Part shown: positions 42,402-55,331 of the stretch, in pieces
Position numbering within the stretch: the first letter of the stretch is position 1
Layout of the letters: each line of letters begins with the position of its first letter
NCBI GenBank assembly: GCA_963853835.1
Contig: OY970827.1
Location: 78,261,234-78,325,233, forward strand
Direction: 5' to 3'
Length of the DNA: 64,000 nt
DNA from: Calendula officinalis
Taxonomy: Eukaryota; Streptophyta; Magnoliopsida; Asterales; Asteraceae
Position numbers and translations under genes: made by a program
Notes under the pieces: model-generated
The model's database searches: none
What the model was told of the DNA's origin: nothing
Seen by the model: the letters and a program-made list of their open reading frames with translations, nothing else

Positions 42402-43745
42402 TATAATATTTTAGTTGATTAGTCATTCATATACCAATAGATTACAAGTTGTTAAACAGTGTTTAAAAAGGTTAATTGCTTGCAAATGGCACGTTTTTAA
42501 TCCAATATTTAATATTGATATTTTAGAATATAAGTTTTAGTTTCGGTATTATATTTTTGTTATTTTTTAAGGTACTGTATGAGTATTGACGTGAACCCCA
42601 ATATTTTAAAGCTAACCTGGTGATTATTATGAAACATAAACTAATAAACCTCGACCTGTAAAAGGTAATAATTAGAAGTATGTTTTTATGCATTTAAGTT
42701 TCTTATTGAAGGGACCAAAACATCAAAAAAAAAAAAAGAAAAAAAAATTGCAAATAATGAGAATCATGTACTTATTGAAGTACGGTAAATTTGGTCAAAT
42801 CACATATACCATTCTTATAATTAACTCATAATATATTTATTGATCAATTGATTCTTAGAATTCGATAGTTTGTAATTGGTACAACTGGTACAATTAATAC
42901 AATGATACATATATAAGAATTGAAAAGGTGTGATGAACCAACACACCCCTTGGTTGCGGCAGTTGGTGGTAACGGTTTTTTTTTTTTTTTTTTTTTTTTT
43001 GAACAGCAAAAGGGAGCAACGGATAAAACTTCGGCATTTCCATCACCCTCCCGAAGACTTCCACCAAACTTTTTTTTTGAACAGCATAAGGGAGAACGGT
43101 TATAGGTTGCCGGTGGTTATGGTGCCCTTTGATGGCACCGGTGGTACTTTTCGCTAATTATATTCATAAACTAAATTATTATATTCTACGTGTAATTTTA
43201 CAAATGGTTTGATATTTAAATTCATGTGTGTTTTGAGGGTATAAAATAGGGTGAAACTTGGTTGTAGAAGAGTGTAACTAGATTAGTATCCAATAAAATA
43301 ACCCAATATTAAACATAAGTAGTCAACTATAAAGCGGAAGGCATGATGGTTTAAGGTCATTCGGAGCCTAAAACGAACTTTCAAAACGAGGACGGCCTTC
43401 TATACAATAACCTTTCTACTTATCTTATTTCTAAATATATGTATATTTCCCTAGTTTTTTAATGCAAAAATATCTCTAATTAACTCATTAAAACCAATTT
43501 AGTTTACAAAGGTGTTGGTTTTTTTTACTGAAAAACATCAGTGGTAGCAAACCACATCTGTCAAGTGCTGCAACTTTTAAGGTGGACCAAAGGTCTGCAA
43601 GAAACTGATGTTTGTTTTTAACATCTCCACATTTGACGACTAGGGGAAATTAGGGCAAAATTAGAGAAAAATTGAGGACCATGTTTGGGTGTACGGTTCG
43701 CGGGTGACGGAGAAGAGGGCGGCGAAGGAGAGAGGAAGGCGATGA

Positions 43746-43776
<31 letters not shown>

Positions 43777-43800
43777 GGAGAGAGAGAGAGAGAGCGAGAG
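43746..43800. repeat. GA microsatellite
   Basis: About 25 GA steps with three interruptions. Confidence 0.95.
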
Positions 43801-44559
43801 AGGGAGCGACATAGAAATGTATGTGTGGAAAAGTTAATCCTCAAAGCTTCATGGGGAGATCTTGAGCAGATATAATAAGGTTTGCGAGCTTCTGAAATAC
43901 AAAAATATCCGCCGGAGGTATTTTATGTGCGTGGTCTGTGCCACGAAGACAAAAAACAACATGAATACCTTTTAGCAAAAAAAAACACAAACAACACCTA
44001 ACTTTTACTTTAAACAACACAAATTCGTTGGATTCACCACAAGAACTAGCAAGAATCTAGAAAATTAATACAAATACGTTGCAACTCCAAATTTGGATTA
44101 ACATAACAAATTGGTGTAGTTAAGATCGACTAGCTTAGCCTTATTACAAACAAGTTCGGTCTACTAATTTTAGATTGTTCAAATACAACTTTTTAAATTT
44201 TGTTGGAGTGTTTGTTACCGTCAACATCACAGATCATTGCAACTTTAGTTAAGAATATCGATTTTCTGGTTTGTGTCAACTTTTACCAATATTGCACATG
44301 GTTGAAACAGTCGATCGACAAATACCAAACTTGAGTCTTGGTTTCTTTAAACCTTTATCATTGCCAAATCTAAAGATACATCACATGGAAATTGTACTTA
44401 AAGGCTGCTTCCAGCGGGGCCGAACTCATTAAAGATTCATAGGGTTGGCTTTATAAAAGAAGAACCACATATCATAACCACTTAATTGAACTATATCAGG
44501 TTTGTCACGGACGCCACATAATCGCTACATTAGTTTTCTCTCTTCAAACCAAACTCATT

Positions 44560-44770
44560 GTCGAAACCTCCCGTACCGGTGAACAAACGCACGAGCATAA
44601 CTTGTAATTGAGTTTATTAATAAATGTATCGCTTACCATGCATAATTTACAAGCGACCACCATCGGTTGCATACAGACCAAATCGATGGAAAAGTTTGGC
44701 CGCCAGTTGGCACGTAATGTGAAGAGTGCATCCTTGGAGAGGGTCACGTTCCCAGCGACCTCCCGTTACG
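44560..44770. repeat. Fragment related to the 27.6-28.2 kb foldback
   Basis: TTTATTAATAAATGTATCGC followed by TTACCATGCATAATTTACAA and CGACCACC resembles one arm of that element (ATTAATACATGTACCATTTACCAAGCATG... there). The relation is partial and no borders are visible. Confidence 0.45.
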
Positions 44771-45102
44771 TTTAGTTTACCTGCCATTTAATTAAGTATT
44801 CGAAGTTACATATTTAATTTCAGAGGAGGATTCGGGCCTGTACTAGTTTCTTTATACCGCCCTCACCCATGACATGTAATGACACTTCAGAATTTGTCAA
44901 TATTGTGTCAGATCAACTGACGCTCCAACTAACACTCAACTAACAAACTCATGCAACATTCACTTAATATTAAATGGTGCCACACATCTCTAGCTATATA
45001 TGGAGCAATGATATGAATTGACTTGAACAATCGGCGCGTATACCCCAAGGAATCACTATCTTGATGTGGGCATAGGCATGACTCATCGAGGTTGTATCGA
45101 GC

Positions 45103-46720
45103 CACTAGTACAAAAATAGCCTACAGTCATATTTTTTCTTAAACAGCATTGCCACAATTTGACTTGTTTGCGTGGCTAAAGGTCACAAATAATGTTCTAA
45201 TGTTATTTTAGCCACATTTAACTCCAGAACTGTAACAATATCAAATTAGATTCGAACACTTTAGCCACAATTTAACATAATAAAGGTGTCCATTGCTAGC
45301 CACAGTCACATAATGTGGCCAAATGTCACACTTTTCGTCATGGTTGTTTGTTCAAATGTGACATTATTTTGTGATATTTATTATGTGAGACGAGAGACAC
45401 ATATTTAGTCACATGAATCAATTGCTTGTGTGTCCAAAAGTTGTGTTTATTAGCCACATGAATTCATTGTTGTTGAAAGGTAGTATATAGCCACGATCTC
45501 TATTTTGTGTATCATGTGGCTATAAGACAAATAATAGCCACTTAATTTTTTGTGCATGTGTGGCTATATGATGGATATGTGCCACACCCTAAAACATAGT
45601 CACGATAAATTTAAAATTACATGTGGCTATAACATAAACAATAGCAATGGAAATAGTAAAATTAAAAGTATGTATCTATAACTAACTTATAACTATGATT
45701 TTAATTGACTATGTATGTGTGTCCACAAGTAATAAATTGACACATTAATGATGTTAAATATGGCTAAATGTTATCAGATGTCACATGTGATAAAGAATTA
45801 TGTGGCTAAAGCACAAACAATTGCCATGATTAAATTTAAGTGTGTAACTACTAGTAAGGGAGAAGGTAGTACAAGTATAGTTGAGCATATATGTTTATTA
45901 GCCCCATGAATTCGTTGTTATTGTCACGTTAATGGTGTTAAATATGACTAAATATTATCAAAAGGTCACATGAGATAACAACTTATGTGGCTAAAAATAA
46001 CCAATTGTCACAGTTTAATTGACTATGAATGTGAGTCTGCAAATTACCAACTGTCACATTAATAGGTTAAAATATGGCTAAAAGCTATCCCACATTGGTA
46101 TTTGTAAGAAAGTGAGAGAATTAGTTTCCTTAAAAAAACAAGGGGGCTTCAACACTCTTAAAAATATTAAAGCTTGACATCCTTAAGTCCTTTGGTTTAA
46201 CCCGAGTGTTTACTAGGGGTTGACTATTACCGGTTGGCTTTAACCGGTCTAGTTTTTGCCGGTGATTTTAAGCAATCAAACCGGTTGAATGTTCGAGTCA
46301 CAGTTTAACCAGTTATACCGACCAGTCTATACCGGTTTTTAAAGATTTGTAAATGTATGTCCTTATTATACTTTTAGCTATTGGTTGAGTAACTATATGT
46401 GTCTAAAAGGTATATATTAGTCATAATAGACATATATTTGTGACTAAATAATAGCAAGCGCCACTATAAAAATAAATTCATGTAACCATTGGTTGAACAA
46501 TAGTGACACAAAAAATAAAAAATGTGTGTCTATAAACAGTTTATGGCCACATTATAAGTTAGAATGCATGATTATCACAACATATTTTCTTCTTCAATAG
46601 CCACATTTTTAGGCTACGGCTACTATTTTTCGGTTACTACAACCACTAAATTTAAATGTAGCCATACATTGTCTAAAATGGCACGACCTTTGGTCACATT
46701 ATTAGTGGAAAAAAAATTAG
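45103..46720. mobile_element. CACTA-like element remnant
   Basis: It starts CACTAGTACAAAAATAGCC, a usual CACTA-type terminus, and is full of subterminal words TGTGGCTA/TAGCCACA in both orientations (dozens over 1.5 kb), interspersed with TGTCACA. No transposase and no matching far end were found. Between about 46212 and 46350 a CCGGTT-rich hAT-like fragment (TAGGGGTTGACTATTACCGG) interrupts it. Confidence 0.55.
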
Positions 46721-47372
46721 TGACTAAAGGCATATGGTCATATGTGTATTTTATCTGCCATAACACTCAGTTACATATACGAATTTGGCAGTTTAAACAT
46801 AACCAACAAACAATTAAAATATAACTGCTATTAATTCCAAATTTAAAAGGAAGCAGAGTGCTAAGTCATTTCCCTCCGAAACTCTTTAAAATCTATTTAA
46901 TTATTCATGTGAGATAGCACTTATAAACCCCCTTTTACTTCTATTATCCACCAATGTGGGATACTTACTATACACTATTTGTATAATGAAACCCATATGT
47001 TCCAACATTAAGCAACTTATGTATAATAGTAATTGTCATCTTAGGGTCATTGAAGGCATCCATTAACTGAAATAAGATACAAAATATCAAAGAACTACAA
47101 TTATTAGTTACGAAAATAAGATACGAAATATCTAAACTAAACATGATTGAAAGCCAAACGTTTATCTACGTTTTATTGCAACACACAAGCAAATTTCTCA
47201 TCATCAATGAGCAAGTAACTAGACAACGGGTATGATCCGGAAAGAATACAATCTTTATTTGCTTTGAAATTTTTGTTTGAGTGTTGGTAAATCTGCATTT
47301 TTTCAGTTGATGAAGGGGGTGGGTATCTATACCAGAAGTTGACTTGATGAATTTCACTTTCTTGCCTTAGGC

Positions 47373-47612
47373 AAACCGGTTCGGTTTTAAACCGGTTTTT
47401 TGGTAGCAAAGGTGTATCCGGTTTAAACCGGTTTTTTCGGTTTTTTAACTGGTTTTCTAAAAACCGGTTTTCAAACCGGTTCCTCCACAAAACATCAAAC
47501 CGGTTCCAAACCAGCGGTTTAAAACCGAACCGGTCCGACAAGGTAAAAACCATTTTCAAACCGGTTTCAAAACCGGATCGGATTTTAAACCGGTTTTTTT
47601 GTGCACCTCTGA
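47373..47612. mobile_element. Fragment of the CCGGTT-rich hAT MITE family
   Basis: Repeated AAACCGGTTTT words ending in TTTTTTTGTGCACCTCTGA, which matches the right terminus of the element at 14963-15547. The left terminus is missing or lies in altered sequence near 47370. Confidence 0.65.
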
Positions 47613-50250
47613 GTAAGTAGATGTTATTTGTTTTTTATTTATTTATTTATTTTTATTTTTTTGTAGTGACGCTCGTGAGACTTGGACTTTGAAGTATGAC
47701 ATTAACCTGAAAAATATTGTGTTTTTCTGAGAGCTAAGCGGAACACTTTAAACACACTTCAACCATAAACAAATGCATACACAATAAGTTCTATCGGTAT
47801 TTTTCTCTTATAGATATAAAATAAACTGACATTATTATGCATATATTCTAGAAGATTTATTTATTTGATGTATTATTGTTCTTTTTTTTTTTTCACCTAC
47901 ACAATATCACAAAAGTTTGGTAGACCAGTTGGTCGCTGAAAGACAAGAATCGCCTCCTTTGAGCTTAGGTTAAAAGTTGGCGTCATTTACTACAAGAAAA
48001 TATGGGATATTTTAATGATGAAATCCTAATAGCACAAAGTATTTTAATGATGTTAAAGGCTTTTTATCTATTTAACTAACATTCACTTTAAAATTATCAT
48101 CCATGATGTAGCATTCTATAACACTCATTTGGGACCTAAAAAAATACTTCAAACCAATCACAATATACAAAATAAAAAAAAAAACAAAAACAAAATCAAA
48201 AACAAAAACAAATGAAAGAAAAAATTATTGGCGCATCGTTGTAGGGATGGCGAGGAGTGCTATAACACCCAAGGCGGTGTGGTATAGAGGTATTACAGGA
48301 TTCAAAAGTGTGTTTAACAGAGCTATAACATAACCATACCCTTTGCTCTAACAGTTAAATGATCATGGGATAAAAAAAACCTAAAGATTATGTTGATTAT
48401 TACTAAATATCTATAACTTATTTTCTTATCCATAAAAATATTCATATGTAGAATTAACTATTTACTTTCTAATAATATCTTCTAATTTGAATATTTATAT
48501 TAATCAAATGAGGTAGAAATATAATTATTAAAATTTAGTAAAAAACTCTATCATCTCTCTTTAAACAAATACACAATATAATTTTGATTATTTTTACTAA
48601 ATTATTATTGAAACAACCATGTGACAGAGCTTTGCAGATTAATGTTTATCATATATAATACACTCTAACCACCAATCAAAGTAACCTAGTGCTATGTGAC
48701 TGATGTTCTCAAACGATGTTTTAGATTTAAATCTCACCATACAAATATTGAGGTTGCTAGGGAAATGAAATCATAAAGAACTACGGAACTGAGTCACATG
48801 CCCTGGTAGGTGGCCTGATGTTGTCTACTTAATAATTGTTATATGAAATAAGACGTTATTTGAACTCATGACCTATGTGTAGTTTTGAAAGATCTATTGC
48901 TTGTCCTGTTTTTAGAGGTTGTATAGTTTACTTTCAATCGAATGTATTAGCTTATTTTATATTTATATTTATTATATACACAGTCTTAATTACCAATATT
49001 TTATAATTATTTTAAAAAATAAGTCTTGTAAGTAGTAACTTTAAATAGTCGAAACGAGATACTCCAAACAGTGAATGAAATTGACACCTTCAATTTTTAC
49101 TAAATCATGGCAACAATACTCATGGCAATAATACCCCTTCTCTTCAATTTTATAGGACCCACAATTACAAAACATACAAACAAAATATCAAATACCCTAT
49201 TAAATTGCATTGGGCTCACATAATCAGCCAAAACAACTCGTCAATTATGGGAAGAATTCAACTGAAGACATCAAACCAAAGTGTAGTGCCAATAGGAGGA
49301 TAACTTTAGTTGGAGGAGGATGAGAAACCGAAACAATAGTTAGCAACGATAAAAAATAACCTCGAAATGTAGGAATAAATTATCATATAGTTTTTAAACC
49401 TTAAAAAAAGCTCTGACAAAATTTAGTGATATTTTTAAGTGAAAATGATACCGGTGGCGGTGGCTACCGAACAAAACGAAGAGTCAAAAATGGGCAGTCG
49501 ACTTTTTTAATTGATGTCATTTCCATCAAAGTTAACAACAATATTAAAATAAGCATCAGACTCATGTGGTCACCATTCTTTCTAAAGTTAAAAATGAAAA
49601 TAATGTAGAATATTGATATAGATCAATTAATCATTAAGAAAAATTTTAAGAGTTTTCTTTATAAGGTCTCAGGTTACTGAAAGTTTTTCCTTAGTTGAAC
49701 AAGTGGTATAAATCAATAGGCTTTTCCCTCAGTTATTTTTACACAACTTAAAAAGTTTTCAAAATAGTGAATTCTTATCTTTATAAGATTAGTCACAATC
49801 ACTACTCTTACTTCAATTTTTTTTTAAATTATCATCAATAGTAGACCCAAATGAAAAATTAATGAGTTTCATAAGTTGTACATTTTTTCTCAGAGTGTCA
49901 TCCAAACTAAAAAATAAAATAAAAAATAACATTATTTGAACAAATATTTGAAAACAATTTAGGTGTTGCACGTGCACCATAGTAAAACCTCACATAATCA
50001 ACATTACATTAGCTGACACTTCAAGTGACAATTAATTAAAACACAAATCCTCTTCAATTTTTTAAATCCCACGTATTACAGTACACAGTTACAAGCAAAA
50101 TAACTACTTTTATCCACGTTGACCCACCTGGTGAAGAAATCGCACGTTAATTTCATGTTGGTACCGTGAACTTGTTTGTTTGTGGTCACCAGCTGTCATT
50201 TCACTTTTTTTTTTAAATAAAATATTAATTCAACAATTTGCACCTTCATT
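47613..50250. other. Spacer upstream of the bZIP gene
   Basis: No gene seen in 2.6 kb. At about 47989 TACTACAAGAAAATATGGG looks like a lone CACTA-type terminus. The rest is AT-rich. Confidence 0.5.
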
Positions 50251-50256
50251 TCTTCT

Positions 50257-50263
50257 ATATAAT
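50257..50263 (+). promoter_or_regulatory. TATA box of the bZIP gene
   Basis: TATATAA in TTCTTCTATATAATCAACCC, about 80 bp before the first upstream ATG, followed by a C/T-rich leader (CTCAAAAACCTCCTCTTC). The position fits a long 5' leader carrying uORFs. Confidence 0.6.
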
Positions 50264-50336
50264 CAACCCCATTTCCTACCCTCAAAAACCTCCTCTTCAT
50301 TTTCCCACCATTTTTTCTTGCTTTAATCTCATTTTC

Positions 50337-50372
50337 ATGCTTCAAATTTGTTGTATGGATTGCAAAAATTAA
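50337..50372 (+). promoter_or_regulatory. uORF1 in the bZIP leader
   Basis: A short ORF, MLQICCMDCKN, whose TAA stop overlaps the ATG of the next uORF (TAATG). Overlapping small uORFs before the conserved one are also known from bZIP11-type leaders. Confidence 0.6.
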
Positions 50373-50533
50373 TGTCTCCTGTTCTTTGCGAAATCCTCCG
50401 TTCCGGTTTTATGATAAATTCCTCACTCGTTCGCCGGACTCATCTTGTTCAATCCTTCTCCGTCGTCTTCCTCTACTGGTTCTACGTTTTCTCAGAAATT
50501 AGCTTCGAATCTCGTCTAGATCCAGCGTTTTAG
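50372..50533 (+). promoter_or_regulatory. Sucrose-control uORF with a C-terminal extension
   Basis: It encodes the conserved peptide of group S1 bZIP leaders: MSPVLCEILRSGFMINSS, then RRTHLVQSFSVVFLYW and FYVFS. In this family the nascent peptide stalls the ribosome when sucrose is high and so shuts off the main ORF. The known peptides end right at the YVFS or YVS position; here a stop is missing at that point and the frame runs on for EISFESRLDPAF before TAG, giving 53 residues. The main ATG lies 90 bp downstream of the uORF stop. Because stalling is reported to happen near the stop codon, the extension could change the control. Confidence 0.9.
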
Positions 50534-50623
50534 GTATAATTTATTCAAGTTTTTTAATTCAATTTTAGATTTATAGCTAGAAGTCCCCGAACCTACCGTA
50601 AACAATAAAAATCCCCGTAATCC

Positions 50624-51118
50624 ATGGCTTGTACAAGCGGAAATTCGTCTGGATCGGCTCGGGTTCAATCTGGATCCGGATCTGGATCGGATGACGGATT
50701 GGTGGATCAGAGGAAGAGGAAGAGAATGCAATCGAACCGTGAATCGGCGCGTAGATCGAGAATGAGGAAGCAGAAACACATCGATGATTTGATCGCTGAA
50801 TCTAACAAGATCATGAACGATAACGATCAGATCCGAACGACGATCAATGTTACGACGGAACGATTTATCGAAATCGAAGCTGAGAATTCGGTTTTGAGGG
50901 CTCAGGTGAGTGAGCTTAGTCAGAGGTTAAATTCGCTCAATGAAATCATGAATTGCATGAATACAAATGCTTCTAATTGTACAACTACTCAATGCACAAG
51001 TGTAACTAATGGTACAAGTGAGTTGTTTGAGTTTGATTTCATTGAGAATCCATGGAATATGATGTATCTCAATCAACAACCTCTCATGGCTTCTGCTGGT
51101 GATATGTTTGGGTACTAG
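50624..51118 (+). CDS. Group S1 bZIP transcription factor (bZIP11/bZIP2/44 type)
   Basis: A 164-residue single-exon protein, typical of S1 bZIPs, which bind ACGT-core promoters as heterodimers with group C bZIPs and adjust amino-acid and sugar metabolism to energy status. The basic region is KRKRMQSNRESARRSRMRKQ (31-50) with the invariant Asn 38 and Arg 46. It is followed by a long leucine zipper (about 56-107: L56, then I/L/V positions, L91, L98, L102). The N-terminus is Ser/Gly-rich; the C-terminus ends with a conserved-looking ENPWNMMYLNQQPLMAS segment. The preceding leader carries the sucrose-control uORF, which confirms the subgroup. No defects are visible. Confidence 0.96.
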   Translation: MACTSGNSSGSARVQSGSGSGSDDGLVDQRKRKRMQSNRESARRSRMRKQKHIDDLIAESNKIMNDNDQIRTTINVTTERFIEIEAENSVLRAQVSELSQRLNSLNEIMNCMNTNASNCTTTQCTSVTNGTSELFEFDFIENPWNMMYLNQQPLMASAGDMFGY

Positions 51119-52200
51119 TGATTATAGCATGATTGAAGAGCTAGTGCTTTGATGGGTTGTACTATTTATGTGGGGTTAGGCTATGTTGGTTGTACTTTTT
51201 GTGAGTTTGTGGGGGTAGGCTTTTTGTGTTGCAAAATGGGTTATATGATTGGGGTACGATGAATTATTGGAGGTAGGAATTAATGGTTTGTATTTTTATT
51301 TATCTTATTTAATGTGGGTTTAATGGAAGTAGTGTATTTACTTGACAGATATATAACTGTCAATATTTTATCTCGTTCATATCTTTATTTTGAATGAGTT
51401 GAGTATTATTGTTGTTGTATTATTTAATGTGTGTTTTTTTAATGTATTGGTGTAATGTCCGTTTTTGTTAAAATTGTTAGGATTTAACAAATAGAATGGA
51501 TTTATTTCATTATGTTCGTTGCATAATGTATTTTTTTGTTATGTCTAAAATGAAGCTATACTTTATTTAAAATGTGTAATTTTAATCGGAACAGATAGAA
51601 AGGAAAAGAACTCACCTTGGTTTAAAATGATCTAAATTTCGTTAGAACCAGATATACATGTCTAATGATCTAAATTGCCTAGCTGGTCTATGGCCGATGA
51701 ACATGAGTCAATACTTTATTTTTTTTTCTAGTGTAAGCGTCTTTAAATATCAACAAAGTTTGGAAAGTAATTCACTTTCATAATTGTTATTTTTCGACTT
51801 TATTTGAAATTTTAAGTTTTTAGAATAAGTTGATTTAATGGTTATAGAATAAGCATAAATTACAAAATGTAATTACTTAATCAGGATAAAAAAATAATCA
51901 ACTATCATATAATTGCATTTCAAAACCTTAGTTAGAATTTACGGGAATGAAAAACTATAATATATTTAATAAATTAGAACATTCTACATTCATATTTTGT
52001 CATGTTTTTTTATTGGAGCCTATGATCGGTTGGGACCATGGTTCACAGGCGCGAAATTGGGACCAGTGAGGCCCCCCGTTCAGCGGTTTATCAGCCTTCT
52101 GAAAAATTCTTAAAAACAATACGGAGTATATGTTTGGTGTGAAATGTTAAAGTAATCCATGTTTTTGTGAAGTATCTAAAAATAGTCAAATGGTTAAGAT
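51119..52200. other. bZIP 3' UTR and spacer
   Basis: The first 300-400 bp are T/G-rich and probably 3' UTR. No gene beyond it. GGAGCCTATGATCGGTTGGG near 52014 starts a short GC-richer patch without recognised meaning. Confidence 0.5.
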
Positions 52201-52500
52201 TAATTCTTAAATCATCATTATTATCACATGTGCATCGACATCACCACCCTCACCCCACTATCGCTGCCCACCGTCCACTGTCACTGTCGGGCACTACCGC
52301 CGCCGGCCACCGTCACCACCACCGGCAACCTCCCCCCACCACCGGCCACTTTCAATCACATGTGATTGTATATTAAATCACATGTGATTGCACACCGTTG
52401 GCCACCGTCAACACCATCAACCTCTGCCAGCCACTGTATCCACCACCGGAAACCCTGCCACCGGCAACCCCCGTCACCGTCGGCCGCTTTCAATCACATA
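52201..52500. repeat. CACATGTG/CCACCG fragment
   Basis: CAATCACATGTGATTG palindromes alternate with CCACCGNC-rich stretches (GCCGCCGGCCACCGTCACC). This is the same combination of words as in the Mutator-like elements at 19144 and 54078, so it is probably a shortened relative. The 69-codon ORF here comes from the repeat. Confidence 0.5.
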
Positions 52501-53088
52501 TTAATATCATAAGTTAGTTTTATTTGTCCGAAATTGATATTTTATAAGAATAAATAAATTATTTTCTTAAACAATATCTTAATTAAGGGCTATCATTAGC
52601 ATTTTCATAATTAAAATATGAGATTTGTTAACCATTAGGGCAATGAATAAAGATTGATTAATTAGTTAATATATAATATTGATACATAGCTACTTTTTGG
52701 TGGTTAATGATTCTCAGAGGGTGATATTTTTATACTTAAGGTACACTAATTTTAATTGTAAATTTTTTCATAATCATAATCCTAAGGACAGTGTTAACAT
52801 TTTTTTTAAAATATTCATTATAAAATAAGTAAATATATTTCTAGGTTAGCAGTAAAAATAGTAAAACTCATATAAAGTTGAAGTCTATTTTCATTTAATA
52901 CAGTTGCACCGGTCAGGCCAGATTAGTCAGTCGGTTGAACCGAATTACAATACTATTAAATATTTTTAATGCAATAATTATGTAAATTGTTTATATATTT
53001 GAAAACAAATTACAATAATACAAAATAAATAAAATCAAAAATCTAATTTTCAACTAATTATATCTTTTTTAAGTTCTAAAAACTTATA
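52501..53088. other. AT-rich spacer
   Basis: No gene or repeat border seen. Confidence 0.5.
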
Positions 53089-53407
53089 CTTTCTCCGATT
53101 CAAAATAAGTGATACACTTTCCTTTTTTTGGTGATTCAAAATAAGTGATACACTTTGAAAAGTTTCCTTATATGGCAAAAAAATGGGACCCACATCCACT
53201 AACTATTTACTTTAACAAAGTGAAATGACTCATTTACCCTTACTTTTTACTTTTAAACATCATTAACTTTATTTTATTCAAAAGGTGTGGGACCCATTCC
53301 CCATTCCCCACTAACCATCCAATTAATCCAATTTAACCATCATTATAATCTTTTGCCTCAAAAACCGTGAAACCCCAAGTGTATCACTTATTTTGAATCG
53401 GAGGAAG
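53089..53407. mobile_element. Stowaway MITE (CTTCCTCCGATTC type)
   Basis: CTTTCTCCGATTCAAAATAA at the left is inverted at the right (TTATTTTGAATCGGAGGAAG); TA on both sides; 319 bp. Close relative of the copies at 16186 and 28657. Confidence 0.87.
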
Positions 53408-53409
53408 TA

Positions 53410-54068
53410 TAAAAATTCCATGTCTATTTATTTATCTAATTTTGTAGAGAGTCAGTTATTTTCGAGTTGTCGGTGCAACCGTATTTTTATGTCCAATTGA
53501 CCGGTTCCAACCGAGTTATAACTAACAATCTAACTGGCTCATTCCAATTAACTACCTTCCCATTTCCCGGTTCAATCGATACAACGTTCAACTAGGTTTT
53601 TAAAACATTATTTTAAATACTACCTAAAGATAACTCATTAGGGAGTTCAATGAGTTCATTCATTAGCCAAGTTGTACCTTTCATAGTTATTAAAGAGGAT
53701 TTTCAATGGTAGCTTATTTAAAAGTTTATTAATATCTGAATAAATTTTTGAATAACTTTTTATCATTAGAATATTGAATTTTTCTAAAAGGTTACTCTAA
53801 CCACTTAATATTTCATAACCTTTTAATGTCTTTTCAATGTTTAGTTTCCTTAATCCCTATGTTTATTAACATTTCATTTTAAATCCTAAACATAATTTGA
53901 CGTTGATAATGCATAGACAATAATGTAGCAATATTAAAATAGTTTTGGCCTTTCAAAATTAGTTTTATGTTGTTTGTACCCTTTCTATGTTTAAAAGTTT
54001 TTCGTGAGGTATTGATTAATTTTTTCTACTTTTAATAATACAAAATGCGAAGACGGTTCGTAGACTTA
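53410..54068. other. Spacer, no gene seen
   Basis: 53690-53870 resembles the worn Tourist-like stretch at 6245-6600 (TTTTCAATGGTAGC... and TTTTAATGTCTTTTCAATG). No clear borders. Confidence 0.45.
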
Positions 54069-54077
54069 TTTGAAAGT

Positions 54078-55322
54078 AGTGAAATGTTGAAGGTAGTCTA
54101 TTAATTCTATCTAGTCCCAAAGGACATTTATTAGCCCTTGGATCAAGAAAAATTAATGGTCAAGATCAAGATTCAAAATCACCACCACCACTACAAGCAC
54201 ATGTGCTTCTCCGGCGGCCGGAGGCGGCGGACGGCGGCGGACGGCGGCGGCGGGAGGCGGTCGGCGGCGGCAGCCGGCTGCCGGAGGTGGCCGCCGGCGG
54301 TGGTGACCGGTGGTGGTGGTCGTGACTGGAAGCACATGTGCTTCGTGACTTGTTTTGATTTTTTTCTGTGTAGTGAAGCACATGTGTTTCATAACGTCAA
54401 GCACATGTGCTTCGTGATTCAAACACAAATGACTTGCTTGTAAATTACATTTGTTTAGGAACAAAAACACATGTGCTTGGCTTTATGAAGCACATGTGCT
54501 TCATAATGATATGTTCGTCACTTGTTTTGATTTTTTTTCTATGTAGTGAAGCACATGTGTTTCATAACTTCAAGCACATGTGCTTCGTGATTCAAACACA
54601 AATGACTTGCTTGTAAGTTACATGTGTTCAGGAACAAAAACACATGTGCTTGGCTTTATGAAGCACATGTGCTTGGCTTTATGAAGCACATGTGCTTCAT
54701 AATGATATGTTCGTCACTTGTTTTGATTTTTTTTCTGTGTAGTGAAGCACATGAGTTTCATAACGTCAAGCACATGTGCTTCGTGATTCAAACACAAATG
54801 ACTTGCTTGTAAGTTACATGTGTTCAGGAACAAAAACACATGTGTTTGGCTTTATGAAGCACATGTGCTTCATAAGGATATGTTCGTCATTTGTTTTGAT
54901 TTTTTTTCCGTGTAGTGAAGCACATGTGTTTCATAACGTCAAGCACATGTGCTTCGTATGCTCCCTTGTGTGTTTAGAAACTCATGTTTTTAGTGACTTG
55001 AAGCACATGTGTTTCGTGACCTGAAGCACATGTGCTTCGAAGTAATATGCTGTGTTTTAGTGAAGCACATGTGCTTCGATACATCAATACCACCACCACC
55101 CCCATTAGCACCAGCACCTTCACTGTCAGCCACCACCACCACCGCCGGCCGCCGGCCACCGGCGGCGGACGGCGGCGGATGGCGGCGGCCGGCGGCGACG
55201 GCCGGAGGCGGCGGCCGGCGGTGGCTGTAGGTGGGGGATTTGATCTTGACCATCTTGATCCAATGGCTAGGATTTATCCCTTGAGACTAGACAAATCCTT
55301 TGAACTCCCTAGAATACAACTC
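54078..55322. mobile_element. Mutator-like element with CACATGTG array, copy 2
   Basis: Same architecture as 19144-21110: AGTGAAATGTTGAAGG start, TCTAGTCCCAAAGGACATTT, GGC-rich block, CACATGTG array with about three units, GCC-rich block, GGTCAAGATCAAATC-type complement end and AGAATACAACTC terminus. The flanking 9-mers TTTGAAAGT and TTAGAAGGT match at 7 of 9 positions, so the target duplication has partly decayed. It lacks the nested hAT MITE. No transposase ORF. Confidence 0.78.
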
Positions 55323-55331
55323 TTAGAAGGT

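Larger units (their letters stand above)
42404..45100. other. Spacer with simple repeats
   Basis: No gene seen. It holds a T run at about 42978-43000 followed by a doubled piece (GAACAGCAAAAGGGAG / GAACAGCATAAGGGAG), and a GA microsatellite at 43746-43800. ORFs on the minus strand over the GA run are just Ser-Leu repeats. Confidence 0.55.

Noticed and set aside
43618..43844. Ser/Leu-rich minus ORFs
   Set aside because: Encoded by the GA microsatellite.
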